A DNA stretch of 64,000 nucleotides. Origin: JACCYI01 sp963828075. Its GTDB lineage: Bacteria; Actinomycetota; Thermoleophilia; Solirubrobacterales; Solirubrobacteraceae. The notes beneath the pieces are model-generated. The model was given only the letters and a program-made list of their open reading frames with translations. It made no database searches and was not told the DNA's origin. Positions 24,912 through 32,902 of this stretch are shown piece by piece. The stretch spans positions 248,001 to 312,000 of the forward strand of contig CAWHDH010000017.1 in NCBI GenBank assembly GCA_963828075.1, given 5' to 3'. A program made the position numbers and the translations under genes. The first letter of the stretch is position 1. Each line of letters starts with the position of its first letter.

Positions 24912-26095
24912 GCACCGCGACCACGACGGCGCGATCGGTGCGGCTGCCCCGGGCCGACGGGCGGATCGAGTGGTTCTCGCCGAGCGCGCCGCCGGCGCTC
25001 GAGCGCCCCGCCTCCGAGCCGCGAACCCGCACCTGCTACGCCGCCGCGCACGTCGTCGCGGACCCGCTGGCGCTCGGCTCGCCGCTCGGCCCCGCGCAGC
25101 TCGACTGGGAGGCGACCCTCGCGTTCCGCCGCCATCTGTGGGCGCACGGGTTCCGGATCGCCGAGGCGATGGACACCGCCCAGCGCGGGATGGGCCTCGA
25201 CTGGGACGCCACTCGGGAGCTGATCCGCCGCTCGGCCGCCGAGGCGCGCGCCGTCGGCGGCCGGCTGGCGTGCGGCGCCGGCACCGACCAGCTGCCGGAC
25301 GGCGCGGGTGCCGGCGCCTCGCTCGAGGAGATCGCTTATGCGTATGAGGAGCAGTGCGCGTTCGTGGAGGGCGAGGGCGCGCCGGTGATCCTCATGGCCA
25401 GCCGCGCGCTCGCGCGTGCGGCGACGTCCGCCGACGACTACCGCGCGCTCTACGCCCGCGTGCTCGGAGGGCTCGAGCGCCCGGCCATCCTGCACTGGCT
25501 CGGCGACGCCTTCGACCCGGCGCTGGCCGGCTACTGGGGCTCGGAGGACCTCGATGCGGCGACCGACGTCGTGGTCGGGATCATCGAGGAGCACCACGAG
25601 AAGGTCGAGGGGATCAAGATCTCGCTGCTCGACTCCGCCCGTGAAATCGCGCTGCGCCGGCGCCTGCCCGAGGACGTCCGGATGTACACGGGAGACGACT
25701 TCAACTACCCGTCGCTGATCCGCGGCGACGAGGAGGGCCACAGCCACGCGCTGCTCGGGATCTTCGACGCGATCGCCCCGGTCGCCGCCGCGGCGCTGGC
25801 CGCGCTCGACGACGGCGACGGCGACCGCTTCTGCGCGTTGCTCGAGCCGACCGTCGCGCTCTCGCGGCACATCTTCGACGCGCCCACCTTCCACTACAAG
25901 ACCGGCGTCGTCTTCCTCGCCTGGCTCAACGGCCACCAGTCGCATTTCCGGATGGTCGGCGGCCTCGAGAGCGCGCGGTCGATCGTCCACCTGTCGGAGG
26001 TGCTGGTGCTCGCCGACGGCGCCGGCCTGCTGCGCGACCCCGAGCTGGCCTGCGCGCGCATGCGCCACCTGCTGGCCGTCGCGGGCGTCGAGTGA
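24908..26095 (+). CDS. DUF993 family protein (DapA-like TIM barrel)
   Basis: 395 residues, matching the DUF993 family, which is distantly related to dihydrodipicolinate synthase-type aldolases. Visible features: an N-terminal segment RLPRADGRIEWFSP, LDWEATLAFRRHLWAHGF, MDTAQRGMGLDWDATRELIR, and the presumed active-site strand EKVEGIKISLLDS with Lys in place of the Schiff-base Lys of DapA. The cytosolic enzyme could be a retro-aldolase that cleaves a keto sugar. Its tight overlap with dehydrogenase and isomerase genes on both sides argues that they share one pathway. Function is not established. Confidence 0.85.
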   Translation: MSTATTTARSVRLPRADGRIEWFSPSAPPALERPASEPRTRTCYAAAHVVADPLALGSPLGPAQLDWEATLAFRRHLWAHGFRIAEAMDTAQRGMGLDWDATRELIRRSAAEARAVGGRLACGAGTDQLPDGAGAGASLEEIAYAYEEQCAFVEGEGAPVILMASRALARAATSADDYRALYARVLGGLERPAILHWLGDAFDPALAGYWGSEDLDAATDVVVGIIEEHHEKVEGIKISLLDSAREIALRRRLPEDVRMYTGDDFNYPSLIRGDEEGHSHALLGIFDAIAPVAAAALAALDDGDGDRFCALLEPTVALSRHIFDAPTFHYKTGVVFLAWLNGHQSHFRMVGGLESARSIVHLSEVLVLADGAGLLRDPELACARMRHLLAVAGVE

Positions 26096-26913
26096 GCGCC
26101 GGTCTGCCGCTCTCGCGGCTGAGCTTCAACCAGATCACCGCCGACCGCTGGTCGCTTCCAGAGGTCATCGACGCCTGCGCCGAGCACGGCATCCAGACGA
26201 TCGCGCCGTGGCGCCACAAGGTCGCTGAGATCGGCGTGTCCGAGGCCGCGACCCGGATCGCCGACGCCGGCCTGACGCTGTCGAGCCTGTGCCGCGGGGG
26301 GTTCTTCCCGGCCCCGACCGCGGCCGGCATCCGCGAGGCGGACGACGACAATCGCCGCGCGGTCGAGGAGGCCGCGGCGCTGGGGGCGCCGGTGCTCGTC
26401 CTCGTCTGCGGACCGCCGCCGGCGCGCGACCTGGCGGAGGCGCGCGCGATGATCGCGTCGGGGATCGAGCGGCTGCTGCCGCACGCCGAGTCCTGCGGTG
26501 TCCGGCTGGGGATCGAGCCGCTGCACCCGATGACGATCGGCGAGCGGTCGGCGATCGTGACGCTCGGCGAGGCCAACGACGTCTGCGAGGCGCTGGACTC
26601 CGATCATCTCGGCGTCGTCGTCGACGTCTACCACGTCTTCTGGGACCCGCGGCTCGAGCGGGAGATCGCCCGCGCGCAGGGTCGCATCGTCGGCTTCCAC
26701 GTCTGCGACTGGCTGCGCGACACCAAGGACACGCTCCAGCAGCGCGGGATGATGGGCGACGGGATCATCGACATCCGCGGCATCCGCGCCTGGGTCGAGC
26801 GGGCCGGCCACGACGGCCCGATCGAGGTCGAGATCATCAACCCGGCGATCTGGGACCTGCCCCGCGAGACGCTGATGACCACGGTCAAGGACCGATTCTC
26901 GACCTGCGCGTGA
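26092..26913 (+). CDS. Sugar phosphate isomerase/epimerase family TIM-barrel protein
   Basis: 273 residues, GTG start overlapping the DUF993 stop. AP endonuclease 2-like barrel: SFNQITADRWSLPEVIDAC, IAPWRHKVAEIG, SLCRGGFFPA, LGIEPLHPM with metal-ligand Glu, LGVVVDVYHVFWDP with Asp and His, VGFHVCDW, and a final IEVEIIN. It is about the same size as the isomerase at 22817 but clearly a different subfamily. It closes the run that begins at 23721 and probably handles the product or substrate of the DUF993 protein. Substrate unknown. Confidence 0.87.
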   Translation: MSAGLPLSRLSFNQITADRWSLPEVIDACAEHGIQTIAPWRHKVAEIGVSEAATRIADAGLTLSSLCRGGFFPAPTAAGIREADDDNRRAVEEAAALGAPVLVLVCGPPPARDLAEARAMIASGIERLLPHAESCGVRLGIEPLHPMTIGERSAIVTLGEANDVCEALDSDHLGVVVDVYHVFWDPRLEREIARAQGRIVGFHVCDWLRDTKDTLQQRGMMGDGIIDIRGIRAWVERAGHDGPIEVEIINPAIWDLPRETLMTTVKDRFSTCA

Positions 26914-26917
26914 GCGG

Positions 26918-26923
26918 TAGCGT
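26918..26923 (+). promoter_or_regulatory. -10-like box TAGCGT, leaderless start for the gene at 26932
   Basis: TAGCGT ends 8 bases before the ATG at 26932, in an 18-base gap after the sugar cluster. It suggests the next gene has its own promoter despite the closeness. Confidence 0.4.
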
Positions 26924-26931
26924 GGCGACGC

Positions 26932-28281
26932 ATGGGCCGCGCGCTGCTCCTCGCCGTGGTGATCGTTCTGCTCGCCCCGGGGCCGGCGCAGGCCGCGGCG
27001 GTCGCTGACGCGGACTCGCTGTGGGAGGGGCCGCGGATCGTCGACGGCGGCGTCGCGTGGCTCGAGTACGACGTCGCGCGCTGGGCGGTCCGCGCCACGC
27101 GCGGGGGCGAGGCCGTGACCGCGGCGAAGGGTGGCGTCCCGGTGGAGGACCTCGAGACCGACGAGAGTGACGACGACATCAGCACGGCGGGCCTGCCCGG
27201 CGGCTTCGCCGCGGCCGGGCGGGTGGCGACGCTCGAGCTGCTCTCGAGCGGCGGGAACACGAAGGCCCGTCAGTTCAACACGACGTCCGACGTCCGCCGC
27301 GTGCGGCTCGAGGCAGGCGGTGGCGCGCCCCCGCTCGTGTCGTGCTCCGAGACGGCCGACACCTTCGGCGCCAACCCCGCGGTGTCCGCGGCGACCGCCA
27401 CCGACGGCCGCACGATCGCGGTCAGCCAGTGCCGGATCACCAAGCTCTTCGACGCCGCGACGGGCGCGAAGCTCGCCGAGTTCCCGCAGCTGATCGACAA
27501 GCTGGCGCTGGCCGGGCGCTCCCTCGCCTACGCGGACGGGCCGGCGATCGTCGTGCGCGACTGGCAGGCGGGCGCCGAGGCCTACCGGGTGCCGGTCACC
27601 GGCTCGCCGAAGGCGCTCGCGTTCGACGTCCAGGACGACGGCGCCCTCGCGCTCGCCGTCTTCGCGCAGACCCCGAAGTGCGGCGGCGCGCCGCTGACCT
27701 GGCACACCCCGGCGGCGCCGGCCGGGGTCGTCCTGCCGGCCGCCCCCTGCACGGCCGACGTGGCCGTCGACGGCGGGCGCGCCGCGGTGGTGGCCGAGGT
27801 GCCGGGCGGCCACGTGGTCGCCGAGGTCGCACCCGACGAGACGCGCCGCGACCTCGCCTGGCTGGGCACGGGCCGGGCGCTGGCCGGGAGCCTGGACTAC
27901 CGGGCCGGCACCGCCGCGTACGCGCTGACGCGGTGCGGTGGCGGGTCGACCATCCATCTCTCGAGCGGGGCGGCGACCCCGGAGGCGGTGGACTGCGTCG
28001 GGATCCGCCTCACGCTCGCCCGGGTGAGCGGCGGGAGGCTCGCGGTGCAGGGGGTGCTGGCGGTCAGGGACACCGTCCGCCTCACGATGACCCTTCGCGC
28101 CGGCGGCCGCACGTGGCGCCGGCGGGTGACCGCGTCGTCCGGGCGCTTCGCTCTGCGCCTGGCACTGCCCGCCCGCGCCCGCCGCCGGGCCGTGCGTCTC
28201 ACCGTCCGCTACGGCGGCGACGCCGTCTACCGGCCCGAGACCACGCGGCAGACCGTGCGGCCGCCGCGATCCGCGCGATAG
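26932..28281 (+). CDS. Hypothetical secreted protein with C-terminal Ig-like segment
   Basis: 449 residues, unrecognised. Signal peptide in the first 22 residues (GRALLLAVVIVLLAPGPAQA, cleavage near AQA-A). The body has short beta-rich repeats, for example VDGGVAWLEYDVARW, LAGRSLAYADGPAIVVRDW and VAVDGGRAAVVAEVPG, propeller-like, with several cysteines in pairs. The last 80 residues (VRLTMTLRAGGRTWRRRVTA, RRAVRLTVRYGGDAVYRPE) look like an Ig-like bacterial repeat. Its promoter is separate from the sugar operon; it seems unrelated to it. Confidence 0.75.
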   Translation: MGRALLLAVVIVLLAPGPAQAAAVADADSLWEGPRIVDGGVAWLEYDVARWAVRATRGGEAVTAAKGGVPVEDLETDESDDDISTAGLPGGFAAAGRVATLELLSSGGNTKARQFNTTSDVRRVRLEAGGGAPPLVSCSETADTFGANPAVSAATATDGRTIAVSQCRITKLFDAATGAKLAEFPQLIDKLALAGRSLAYADGPAIVVRDWQAGAEAYRVPVTGSPKALAFDVQDDGALALAVFAQTPKCGGAPLTWHTPAAPAGVVLPAAPCTADVAVDGGRAAVVAEVPGGHVVAEVAPDETRRDLAWLGTGRALAGSLDYRAGTAAYALTRCGGGSTIHLSSGAATPEAVDCVGIRLTLARVSGGRLAVQGVLAVRDTVRLTMTLRAGGRTWRRRVTASSGRFALRLALPARARRRAVRLTVRYGGDAVYRPETTRQTVRPPRSAR

Positions 28282-28352
28282 CCACCGGCCGGCTGCCGAC
28301 GCGCGCTTTGCTCCGGAACTGCGCAGCGACCGACCGCCGCTCAGCGCACCCG

Positions 28353-28568
28353 TCAGCCCTTGCCGGGCGGGAAGCCGACCTGCACGTCGTCGCCGCGCAC
28401 GATCGTCGGCACCATGCCGGTGTTGCGCGTGTAGCGCATGAGCTTCCTCTTGTGGAACGGGTCCGCGGTCGCGTCGAGCTCGGTGAACGGCTCGCCGGTC
28501 TCGGTGAGGTGGTCGCGCGCCGCCTCGCAGTAGGGGCAGCCCGGCTTGACGTACATGACGGTCGTCAC
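28353..28568 (-). CDS. Glutaredoxin family protein
   Basis: 71 residues from the GTG at 28568. The active site CPYC is in MYVKPGCPYCEAARDHL, followed by helix and strand with FHKRKLMRYTRNTGMVPTIV, the cis-Pro (VPT) of thioredoxin folds and a final strand. Small cytosolic thiol-disulfide protein, possibly working with mycothiol rather than glutathione in actinobacteria. An ATG at 28586 would add six residues. I prefer 28568 because a TAGAGT box lies 7 bases before it and the extra residues fall outside the fold. Divergent from the aminotransferase. Confidence 0.87.
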   Translation of the reverse strand: MTTVMYVKPGCPYCEAARDHLTETGEPFTELDATADPFHKRKLMRYTRNTGMVPTIVRGDDVQVGFPPGKG

Positions 28569-28575
28569 CCCGTTG

Positions 28576-28581
28576 ACTCTA
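28576..28581 (-). promoter_or_regulatory. -10-like box TAGAGT for the glutaredoxin gene
   Basis: On the minus strand TAGAGT lies 7 bases before the GTG at 28568. It is inside the coding region if the alternative ATG at 28586 is used, so it bears on the start choice. Confidence 0.35.
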
Positions 28582-28585
28582 CGCA

Positions 28586-28591
28586 TAGGGT
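28586..28591 (+). promoter_or_regulatory. -10-like box TAGGGT for the aminotransferase gene
   Basis: TAGGGT ends 8 bases before the ATG at 28600. Together with the box at 28576-28581 on the other strand it gives two back-to-back leaderless promoters in 31 bases. Confidence 0.4.
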
Positions 28592-28599
28592 CCCGGCGG

Positions 28600-29970
28600 A
28601 TGGACGTCGATCGCCACGGATTGAGCGCGCTCCACGCCGCCGAGCTCGTGCGCTTCACCGATGCCCATCCGCGCTCGCGCGAGCTCTTTGCGCGTGCCCG
28701 CGGCTCGCTCGTGGGCGGGGTCCCGATGACGTGGATGAACAAGTGGGTCGGCGGCCACCCGGTCTACGCCGCGTCGGCGCGCGGCGCGACGGTCGAGGAC
28801 GTCGACGGTCACCGGTACGTCGACTTCTCGCTCGGCGACACCGGCGCGATGGCGGGCCACTCGCCGCCGGCGACGGTCGCCGCGGTCGAGCGGCGGCTGC
28901 GCGACCTCGGCGGCGCGACGCTGATGCTGCCGACCGAGGACGCCGCGTGGGTGGGGGAGGAGCTCGGGCGCCGCTTCGGTCTGCCGCTGTGGAGCTTTGC
29001 GCTGACCGCGACGGACGCGAACCGGTGGGCGCTGCGGCTCTGCCGCGCCGTCACCCGGCGCCCGTTCGTGCTCGTCTTCAACTACTCCTACCACGGCTCG
29101 GTCGACGAGACGCTCGTCACGCTCGACGGCGCCGCCCGGCCACGCTCGCGCGAGGGGAACGTCGGGCCGGCGGTCGACCCGACCGTGACCACGCGGGTCT
29201 GCGAGTTCAACGACTCCGGCGCGGTCGAGGCGCTGCTCGCGGACGGACAGGTCGCGTGCGTGCTGGCCGAGCCGGCGCTGACGAACATCGGCATCGTGCT
29301 CCCGGAGCCCGGCTTCCTCGACGGGCTGCGGGCGGCATGCGACCGCACCGGGACCCTGCTCATCGCCGACGAGACGCACACGCTCAGCGCCGGGCCCGGC
29401 GGGTGCACGGGCGCGTGGGGCCTCGCGCCCGACCTGGTGACGATCGGCAAGGCGATCGCCGGCGGGATCCCGATCGGCGCGTACGGCGTGACCGCCGAGC
29501 TCGGCGCCCGGATCGAGGCGCTCGACGGCGCCGACCTGATCGACGTCGGCGGGGTCGGCGGGACGCTCGCCGGCAACCCGCTGTCGCTCGCCGCCGCCCG
29601 CGCCACCCTCGAGCACGTGCTGACCCCCGCGGCGTTCGCCGGCATGGCGGCGCTGTGCGACCGGTTCGTCGCCGGCGTGCGCCAGGTGATCGCCGAGCAC
29701 GGCGTCGGGTGGTCGATCGTCCAGCTGGGCGCCCGCGCCGAGCTCGCGTTCGCGCCCGAGCCGCCGCGGTTCGGCGGCGCGAGCGCCGCCCTGCACGACT
29801 CAGAGCTCGAGGACTTCCTGCACCTGTACCTGCTCAACCGCGGCGTGCTGATCACGCCGTTCCACAACATGGCGCTCATGTCGCCGGCCACCACCGCCGC
29901 CGACGTCGACCGCCACACCGAGGTCTTCGCCGAGGCGGTCGCCGCACTGGCAAAGACCGCGCCGGCCTGA
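28600..29970 (+). CDS. Class III PLP-dependent aminotransferase (GSA aminomutase-like)
   Basis: 456 residues. Fold type I PLP enzyme related to glutamate-1-semialdehyde aminomutase and omega-transaminases: TVEDVDGHRYVDFSLGDTGA, NYSYHGSVDETLV, the PLP-ring Asp in LIADETHTLSAGPGG (D257) and the Schiff-base Lys in TIGKAIAGGIPIGAYG (K284). The usual DEV after the Asp is replaced by DETH. It probably moves an amino group between an amine or beta-amino acid and a keto acid; it is unlikely to be the haem-pathway HemL because it lacks a haem-gene setting. Start from the ATG at 28600, backed by TAGGGT 8 bases upstream. Confidence 0.88.
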   Translation: MDVDRHGLSALHAAELVRFTDAHPRSRELFARARGSLVGGVPMTWMNKWVGGHPVYAASARGATVEDVDGHRYVDFSLGDTGAMAGHSPPATVAAVERRLRDLGGATLMLPTEDAAWVGEELGRRFGLPLWSFALTATDANRWALRLCRAVTRRPFVLVFNYSYHGSVDETLVTLDGAARPRSREGNVGPAVDPTVTTRVCEFNDSGAVEALLADGQVACVLAEPALTNIGIVLPEPGFLDGLRAACDRTGTLLIADETHTLSAGPGGCTGAWGLAPDLVTIGKAIAGGIPIGAYGVTAELGARIEALDGADLIDVGGVGGTLAGNPLSLAAARATLEHVLTPAAFAGMAALCDRFVAGVRQVIAEHGVGWSIVQLGARAELAFAPEPPRFGGASAALHDSELEDFLHLYLLNRGVLITPFHNMALMSPATTAADVDRHTEVFAEAVAALAKTAPA

Positions 29971-29983
29971 GAGAGTCGGCCAT

Positions 29984-30002
29984 CCGCGCCGAAGGGGCGC
30001 GG
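29984..30002 (+). terminator. Possible hairpin after the aminotransferase gene
   Basis: CCGCGCC and GGCGCGG form a 7-base stem with a 5-base loop, 14 bases after the stop. It has no T-run and could also lie in the leader of the next gene. Confidence 0.3.
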
Positions 30003-30027
30003 GAGCTCACGGGAAGGGGCAGACAGG

Positions 30028-32205
30028 ATGGTCGACCAGGCGCGCGTCAAGTCAGGCTTCGACGTGGAGATGCTGCTCGGTGGCGAGTACCTCACCCACC
30101 TGCTGCTGGCGGCGCGGGAGTCCGGGACCATCCCGTCCCGGATCGAGATCGCGGACCCGGCTCTGGCCATCGAGTTCAAGGAACCGCGCGACCTCAAGCG
30201 GACGTACCCGCGCAACCCCGCGCTCGAGCTCCCGTTCGAGGCACCGGGGGCGTTCGAGGTCGAGATCCTGTTCGGCCACCCGCTCGACGCCGACGCCCGG
30301 CTCAGGCTGTTCCCGGTCGTCATTGATCTGGCCACCGGGACTCAGAACGCCCTGGTGCCGTTCGTCGACCTCTTCGTGACCCTCGATCTGCGGACGCCCG
30401 ACGCCGACGCCGACGGGGCGATCGACGGCGGCAGCATCGACATCGTGCTCGTCGACGTCGCGAGCGACCTGCTGCCGATCCTCGAGAACGACCACGGCAT
30501 CACCAAGCAGGAGGTCATGGACCGGCTCAAGCCCGAGATCGACCGCACGATCGACGCCGGCGGGGCCACGCGGTTCAAGCGCGTCCAGGCGCTGGAGATG
30601 CGCAAGCTCGAGGGCGACGCCGACCACGATCCGGCCATCGGCCTGTTCCTGAACCTGCGCCTGCGCACGGGCCCGCTCGACCATCAGATCCGCGACCCGC
30701 GCGGCGACGTGGCGGCCGCCCTGAACTTCCTGCCGACCGGTCAGCACATCGCCTTCGGCACGCGGCGCGGGCTCTATGGCCACGCCGGCGCCGACGCCTT
30801 CCACCGCCTCGCCGAGAAGAACCCCGAGACCGGCTCGTTCGAGCACCCGTGGCGCGAGCGCGCGTCGGACCCGAAGAGCAAGAAGTACGGGCACTTCAAC
30901 AGCGTCTCGGTCGGGCGCCGCTCGTTCCCGCCCGCCAACACGCTGGAGGTCGTCGTCAGGGCCGAGTACGAGGTGGAGGACTTCTTCGACCCCGACGTCC
31001 GCGTCGCCGTCTTCATCACCCCGACGACCGATGCGCAGGGCGTGATCGACTGGCACATCGACAAGTCGATCTCGGTCGACCTGCTGTTCGAGATCCTGCC
31101 GTTCGCGATCGTCTACACGCTGTTCATCCTGTTCCCGCCCGGCGGCGCGCTGATCGCCGGCGGGATCATCGTCGGGCTGCTGTTCATCGGCGGCATCGCC
31201 GTCGGGATCTACGCGAGCTACCGCTCGGAGAAGATCGAGCGCAAGGTCGACCTCACGCTCACCGAGGTGTTCCCCGACCGCCTCCCGATCGCCCGCCGGC
31301 GCTGGGACCCGTTCTTCACCACGATCCACGAGGTGGCGCTCAAGCCCGACAGCGTGGTCATCGGCGAGGAGCAGATGACGCTGGCGGGTACGGCGATCCT
31401 CTCGCGCTCGAGTCGCTACGCCGACAACGTCGTGATCCGCGACACGGTGCTCGACACCGACGGAAACATCACGCACCTGCTCTACCGGGTCGACGACGCC
31501 CCCGACTTCCGCGGGCTGCTGGAGGCGCAGGAGCCCGGGACCGACCGCCGCGAATGGAGCGAGCCGGTCGACGCGGAGCCGAACCTGTTCGCGCTGTCGA
31601 TCGACCAGATCCTCGCCCGCTTCAAGGAGTTCGAGGACGCCAAGCAGATGCTCCTGCTCCCGAACATCCCGTACGTCCCCCGCTATGTCCAGGAGCAGCG
31701 GGGCGGGATCGACCACATCCTCGCCATCAGCAAGCGCGAGCTCAACGAGCAGACCGGCGGCGTGCTGTTCACGTTCCGGGAGGAGACCCGCACGCGGATC
31801 GTGGCCGACCAGGGGCCGACGATCCGCCAACAGGTGATCACCGACCTCAGCGCCGGCGGCGCGACGCCGACCGAGGAGGAGATCCAGGCCGAGGTCGGCG
31901 CCCGGATCGACGCGCTGGTCGCCGAGGAGGAGACGGCCTTCGAGGGCACGCGCGAGTTCCACCGCCGGCTCAAGGCGGCCATCGACCCGCTGCTGCGCTT
32001 CGAGCTGCCGCCGGAGAAGCTCGCCGAGCTGCAGCAGCTCGGGATCCTCGAGCTCACCGGCCTCGTCATGATCCGGCTGCGCAAAGGCCACCCGCCCGGC
32101 GAGCCGCTCCTCTACTACCGCGACCGCGCCGACGGCGACACGCGCGACAACCTGCTCTCACTGCCGCGCTATCGCCACACCGCGGAGGGGCCGGTGCTGC
32201 GGTAG
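30028..32205 (+). CDS. Unknown membrane-anchored protein, 725 residues
   Basis: Not recognised. Residues 1-340 have no signal peptide and begin FDVEMLLGGEYLTHLLLAA, a pattern with amphipathic strands and helices reminiscent of lipid-binding tubular folds, but I cannot place it. Two membrane helices lie in the middle: FEILPFAIVYTLFILF (about 352-370) and IAGGIIVGLLFIGGIAVGIY (about 375-396), separated by PPGGA. Residues 400-725 are soluble, with acidic and basic stretches and a run of helices near 600-690 (TPTEEEIQAEVGARIDALVA). A central membrane anchor between two large soluble domains is unusual. GGAAGGGG lies upstream of the ATG. The 35-residue membrane peptide follows in the same direction. 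Confidence 0.8.
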   Translation: MVDQARVKSGFDVEMLLGGEYLTHLLLAARESGTIPSRIEIADPALAIEFKEPRDLKRTYPRNPALELPFEAPGAFEVEILFGHPLDADARLRLFPVVIDLATGTQNALVPFVDLFVTLDLRTPDADADGAIDGGSIDIVLVDVASDLLPILENDHGITKQEVMDRLKPEIDRTIDAGGATRFKRVQALEMRKLEGDADHDPAIGLFLNLRLRTGPLDHQIRDPRGDVAAALNFLPTGQHIAFGTRRGLYGHAGADAFHRLAEKNPETGSFEHPWRERASDPKSKKYGHFNSVSVGRRSFPPANTLEVVVRAEYEVEDFFDPDVRVAVFITPTTDAQGVIDWHIDKSISVDLLFEILPFAIVYTLFILFPPGGALIAGGIIVGLLFIGGIAVGIYASYRSEKIERKVDLTLTEVFPDRLPIARRRWDPFFTTIHEVALKPDSVVIGEEQMTLAGTAILSRSSRYADNVVIRDTVLDTDGNITHLLYRVDDAPDFRGLLEAQEPGTDRREWSEPVDAEPNLFALSIDQILARFKEFEDAKQMLLLPNIPYVPRYVQEQRGGIDHILAISKRELNEQTGGVLFTFREETRTRIVADQGPTIRQQVITDLSAGGATPTEEEIQAEVGARIDALVAEEETAFEGTREFHRRLKAAIDPLLRFELPPEKLAELQQLGILELTGLVMIRLRKGHPPGEPLLYYRDRADGDTRDNLLSLPRYRHTAEGPVLR

Positions 32206-32274
32206 TTCCCAACCTGCGCCCAGTGGGCACGTTGGAAGGAGCACGTCGCCATCGACCGCACTGGAGGATCAACC

Positions 32275-32382
32275 ATGCCGCTCCTGCTCGCAGCACCCCC
32301 CATGGCCGCTCTCGGGATGGGCCTCATCGGCACGATCATCGTGATCCTGATCGTGATCTTCATCCTCTCGCGGGTTCTCTAG
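32275..32382 (+). CDS. Small single-helix membrane peptide
   Basis: 35 residues, too short for usual gene calls. GGAGG at 32263-32267 stands 7 bases before the ATG, a strong ribosome binding site. The sequence opens MPLLLAAPPMAALGMG and continues LIGTIIVILIVIFILSRVL, one strongly hydrophobic helix with a single basic residue near the end, so a small integral membrane protein or hydrophobic peptide. It follows the 725-residue membrane protein by 69 bases and may assist it. The stop overlaps the end of the convergent zinc-ribbon gene by four bases. Function unknown. Confidence 0.6.
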   Translation: MPLLLAAPPMAALGMGLIGTIIVILIVIFILSRVL

Positions 32383-32891
32383 GCGTTCGCGCGCAGGACG
32401 GCGGCCAGCTCGCCGATCAGCCGCCCCTCGGCCGGCGCGTCGACCGGCTTGGGCGACACGGTCTGGTGGTAGCGGGGGAAGTCCCGCTGCCCCCAGCCCC
32501 GCAGCTCTGAGTCGAGCTGGTGAAACGCGCCCTCCACGCTCAGCACGAGCCCGGGCTCATAGCGGCGGGGCCCGTCGAAGTCCTGGCGGTCGACGGGCCG
32601 GACCACCCAACCCCGCACGTCGGTCCCGCGGCGGAACATCGACCGCTGCGCCGACGCGAACGCCTCGGCGCCGGGATCGCCGGCCGCGTGCATCTTCTCG
32701 AGGAACGACGACGTCGCCGCCGCGCAGCGCTCGGCGAGCGCGCCGGCGTCCTCGGCCGGCCCGGCGTCCCCGGCCTGCCACTCCGCGCGCGTGGGCAGCC
32801 GCTCGACCGCCGCGAGGTTGCGGCCGCACGCCGCGCAGAACACGCCCTCGCCCGGGGGCTCGCCGCAGAACGGGCACACGCGAGCCTCCAT
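32379..32891 (-). CDS. Zinc-ribbon protein of unknown function
   Basis: 170 residues. A small zinc ribbon at the N-terminus, RVCPFCGEPPGEGVFCAACG, with Cys 6, 9, 19 and 22 in two CxxC pairs. The rest, about 130 residues, is soluble and helical in part, with WVVRPVDRQDFDGPRRYEPG and LVLSVEGAFHQLDSELRGWG. No known enzyme motif. It lies between the small membrane peptide and the LacI gene, on the same strand as the latter and 11 bases upstream of nothing else, so no clear operon partner. The zinc ribbon may bind nucleic acid or protein. Confidence 0.75.
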   Translation of the reverse strand: MEARVCPFCGEPPGEGVFCAACGRNLAAVERLPTRAEWQAGDAGPAEDAGALAERCAAATSSFLEKMHAAGDPGAEAFASAQRSMFRRGTDVRGWVVRPVDRQDFDGPRRYEPGLVLSVEGAFHQLDSELRGWGQRDFPRYHQTVSPKPVDAPAEGRLIGELAAVLRANA

Positions 32892-32902
32892 GTCGGCCGC
32901 CG

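Noticed and set aside
28586..28742. Longer glutaredoxin start (up to 28742 or 28586)
   Set aside because: The added part overlaps the aminotransferase gene and its promoter and lies outside the thioredoxin fold.
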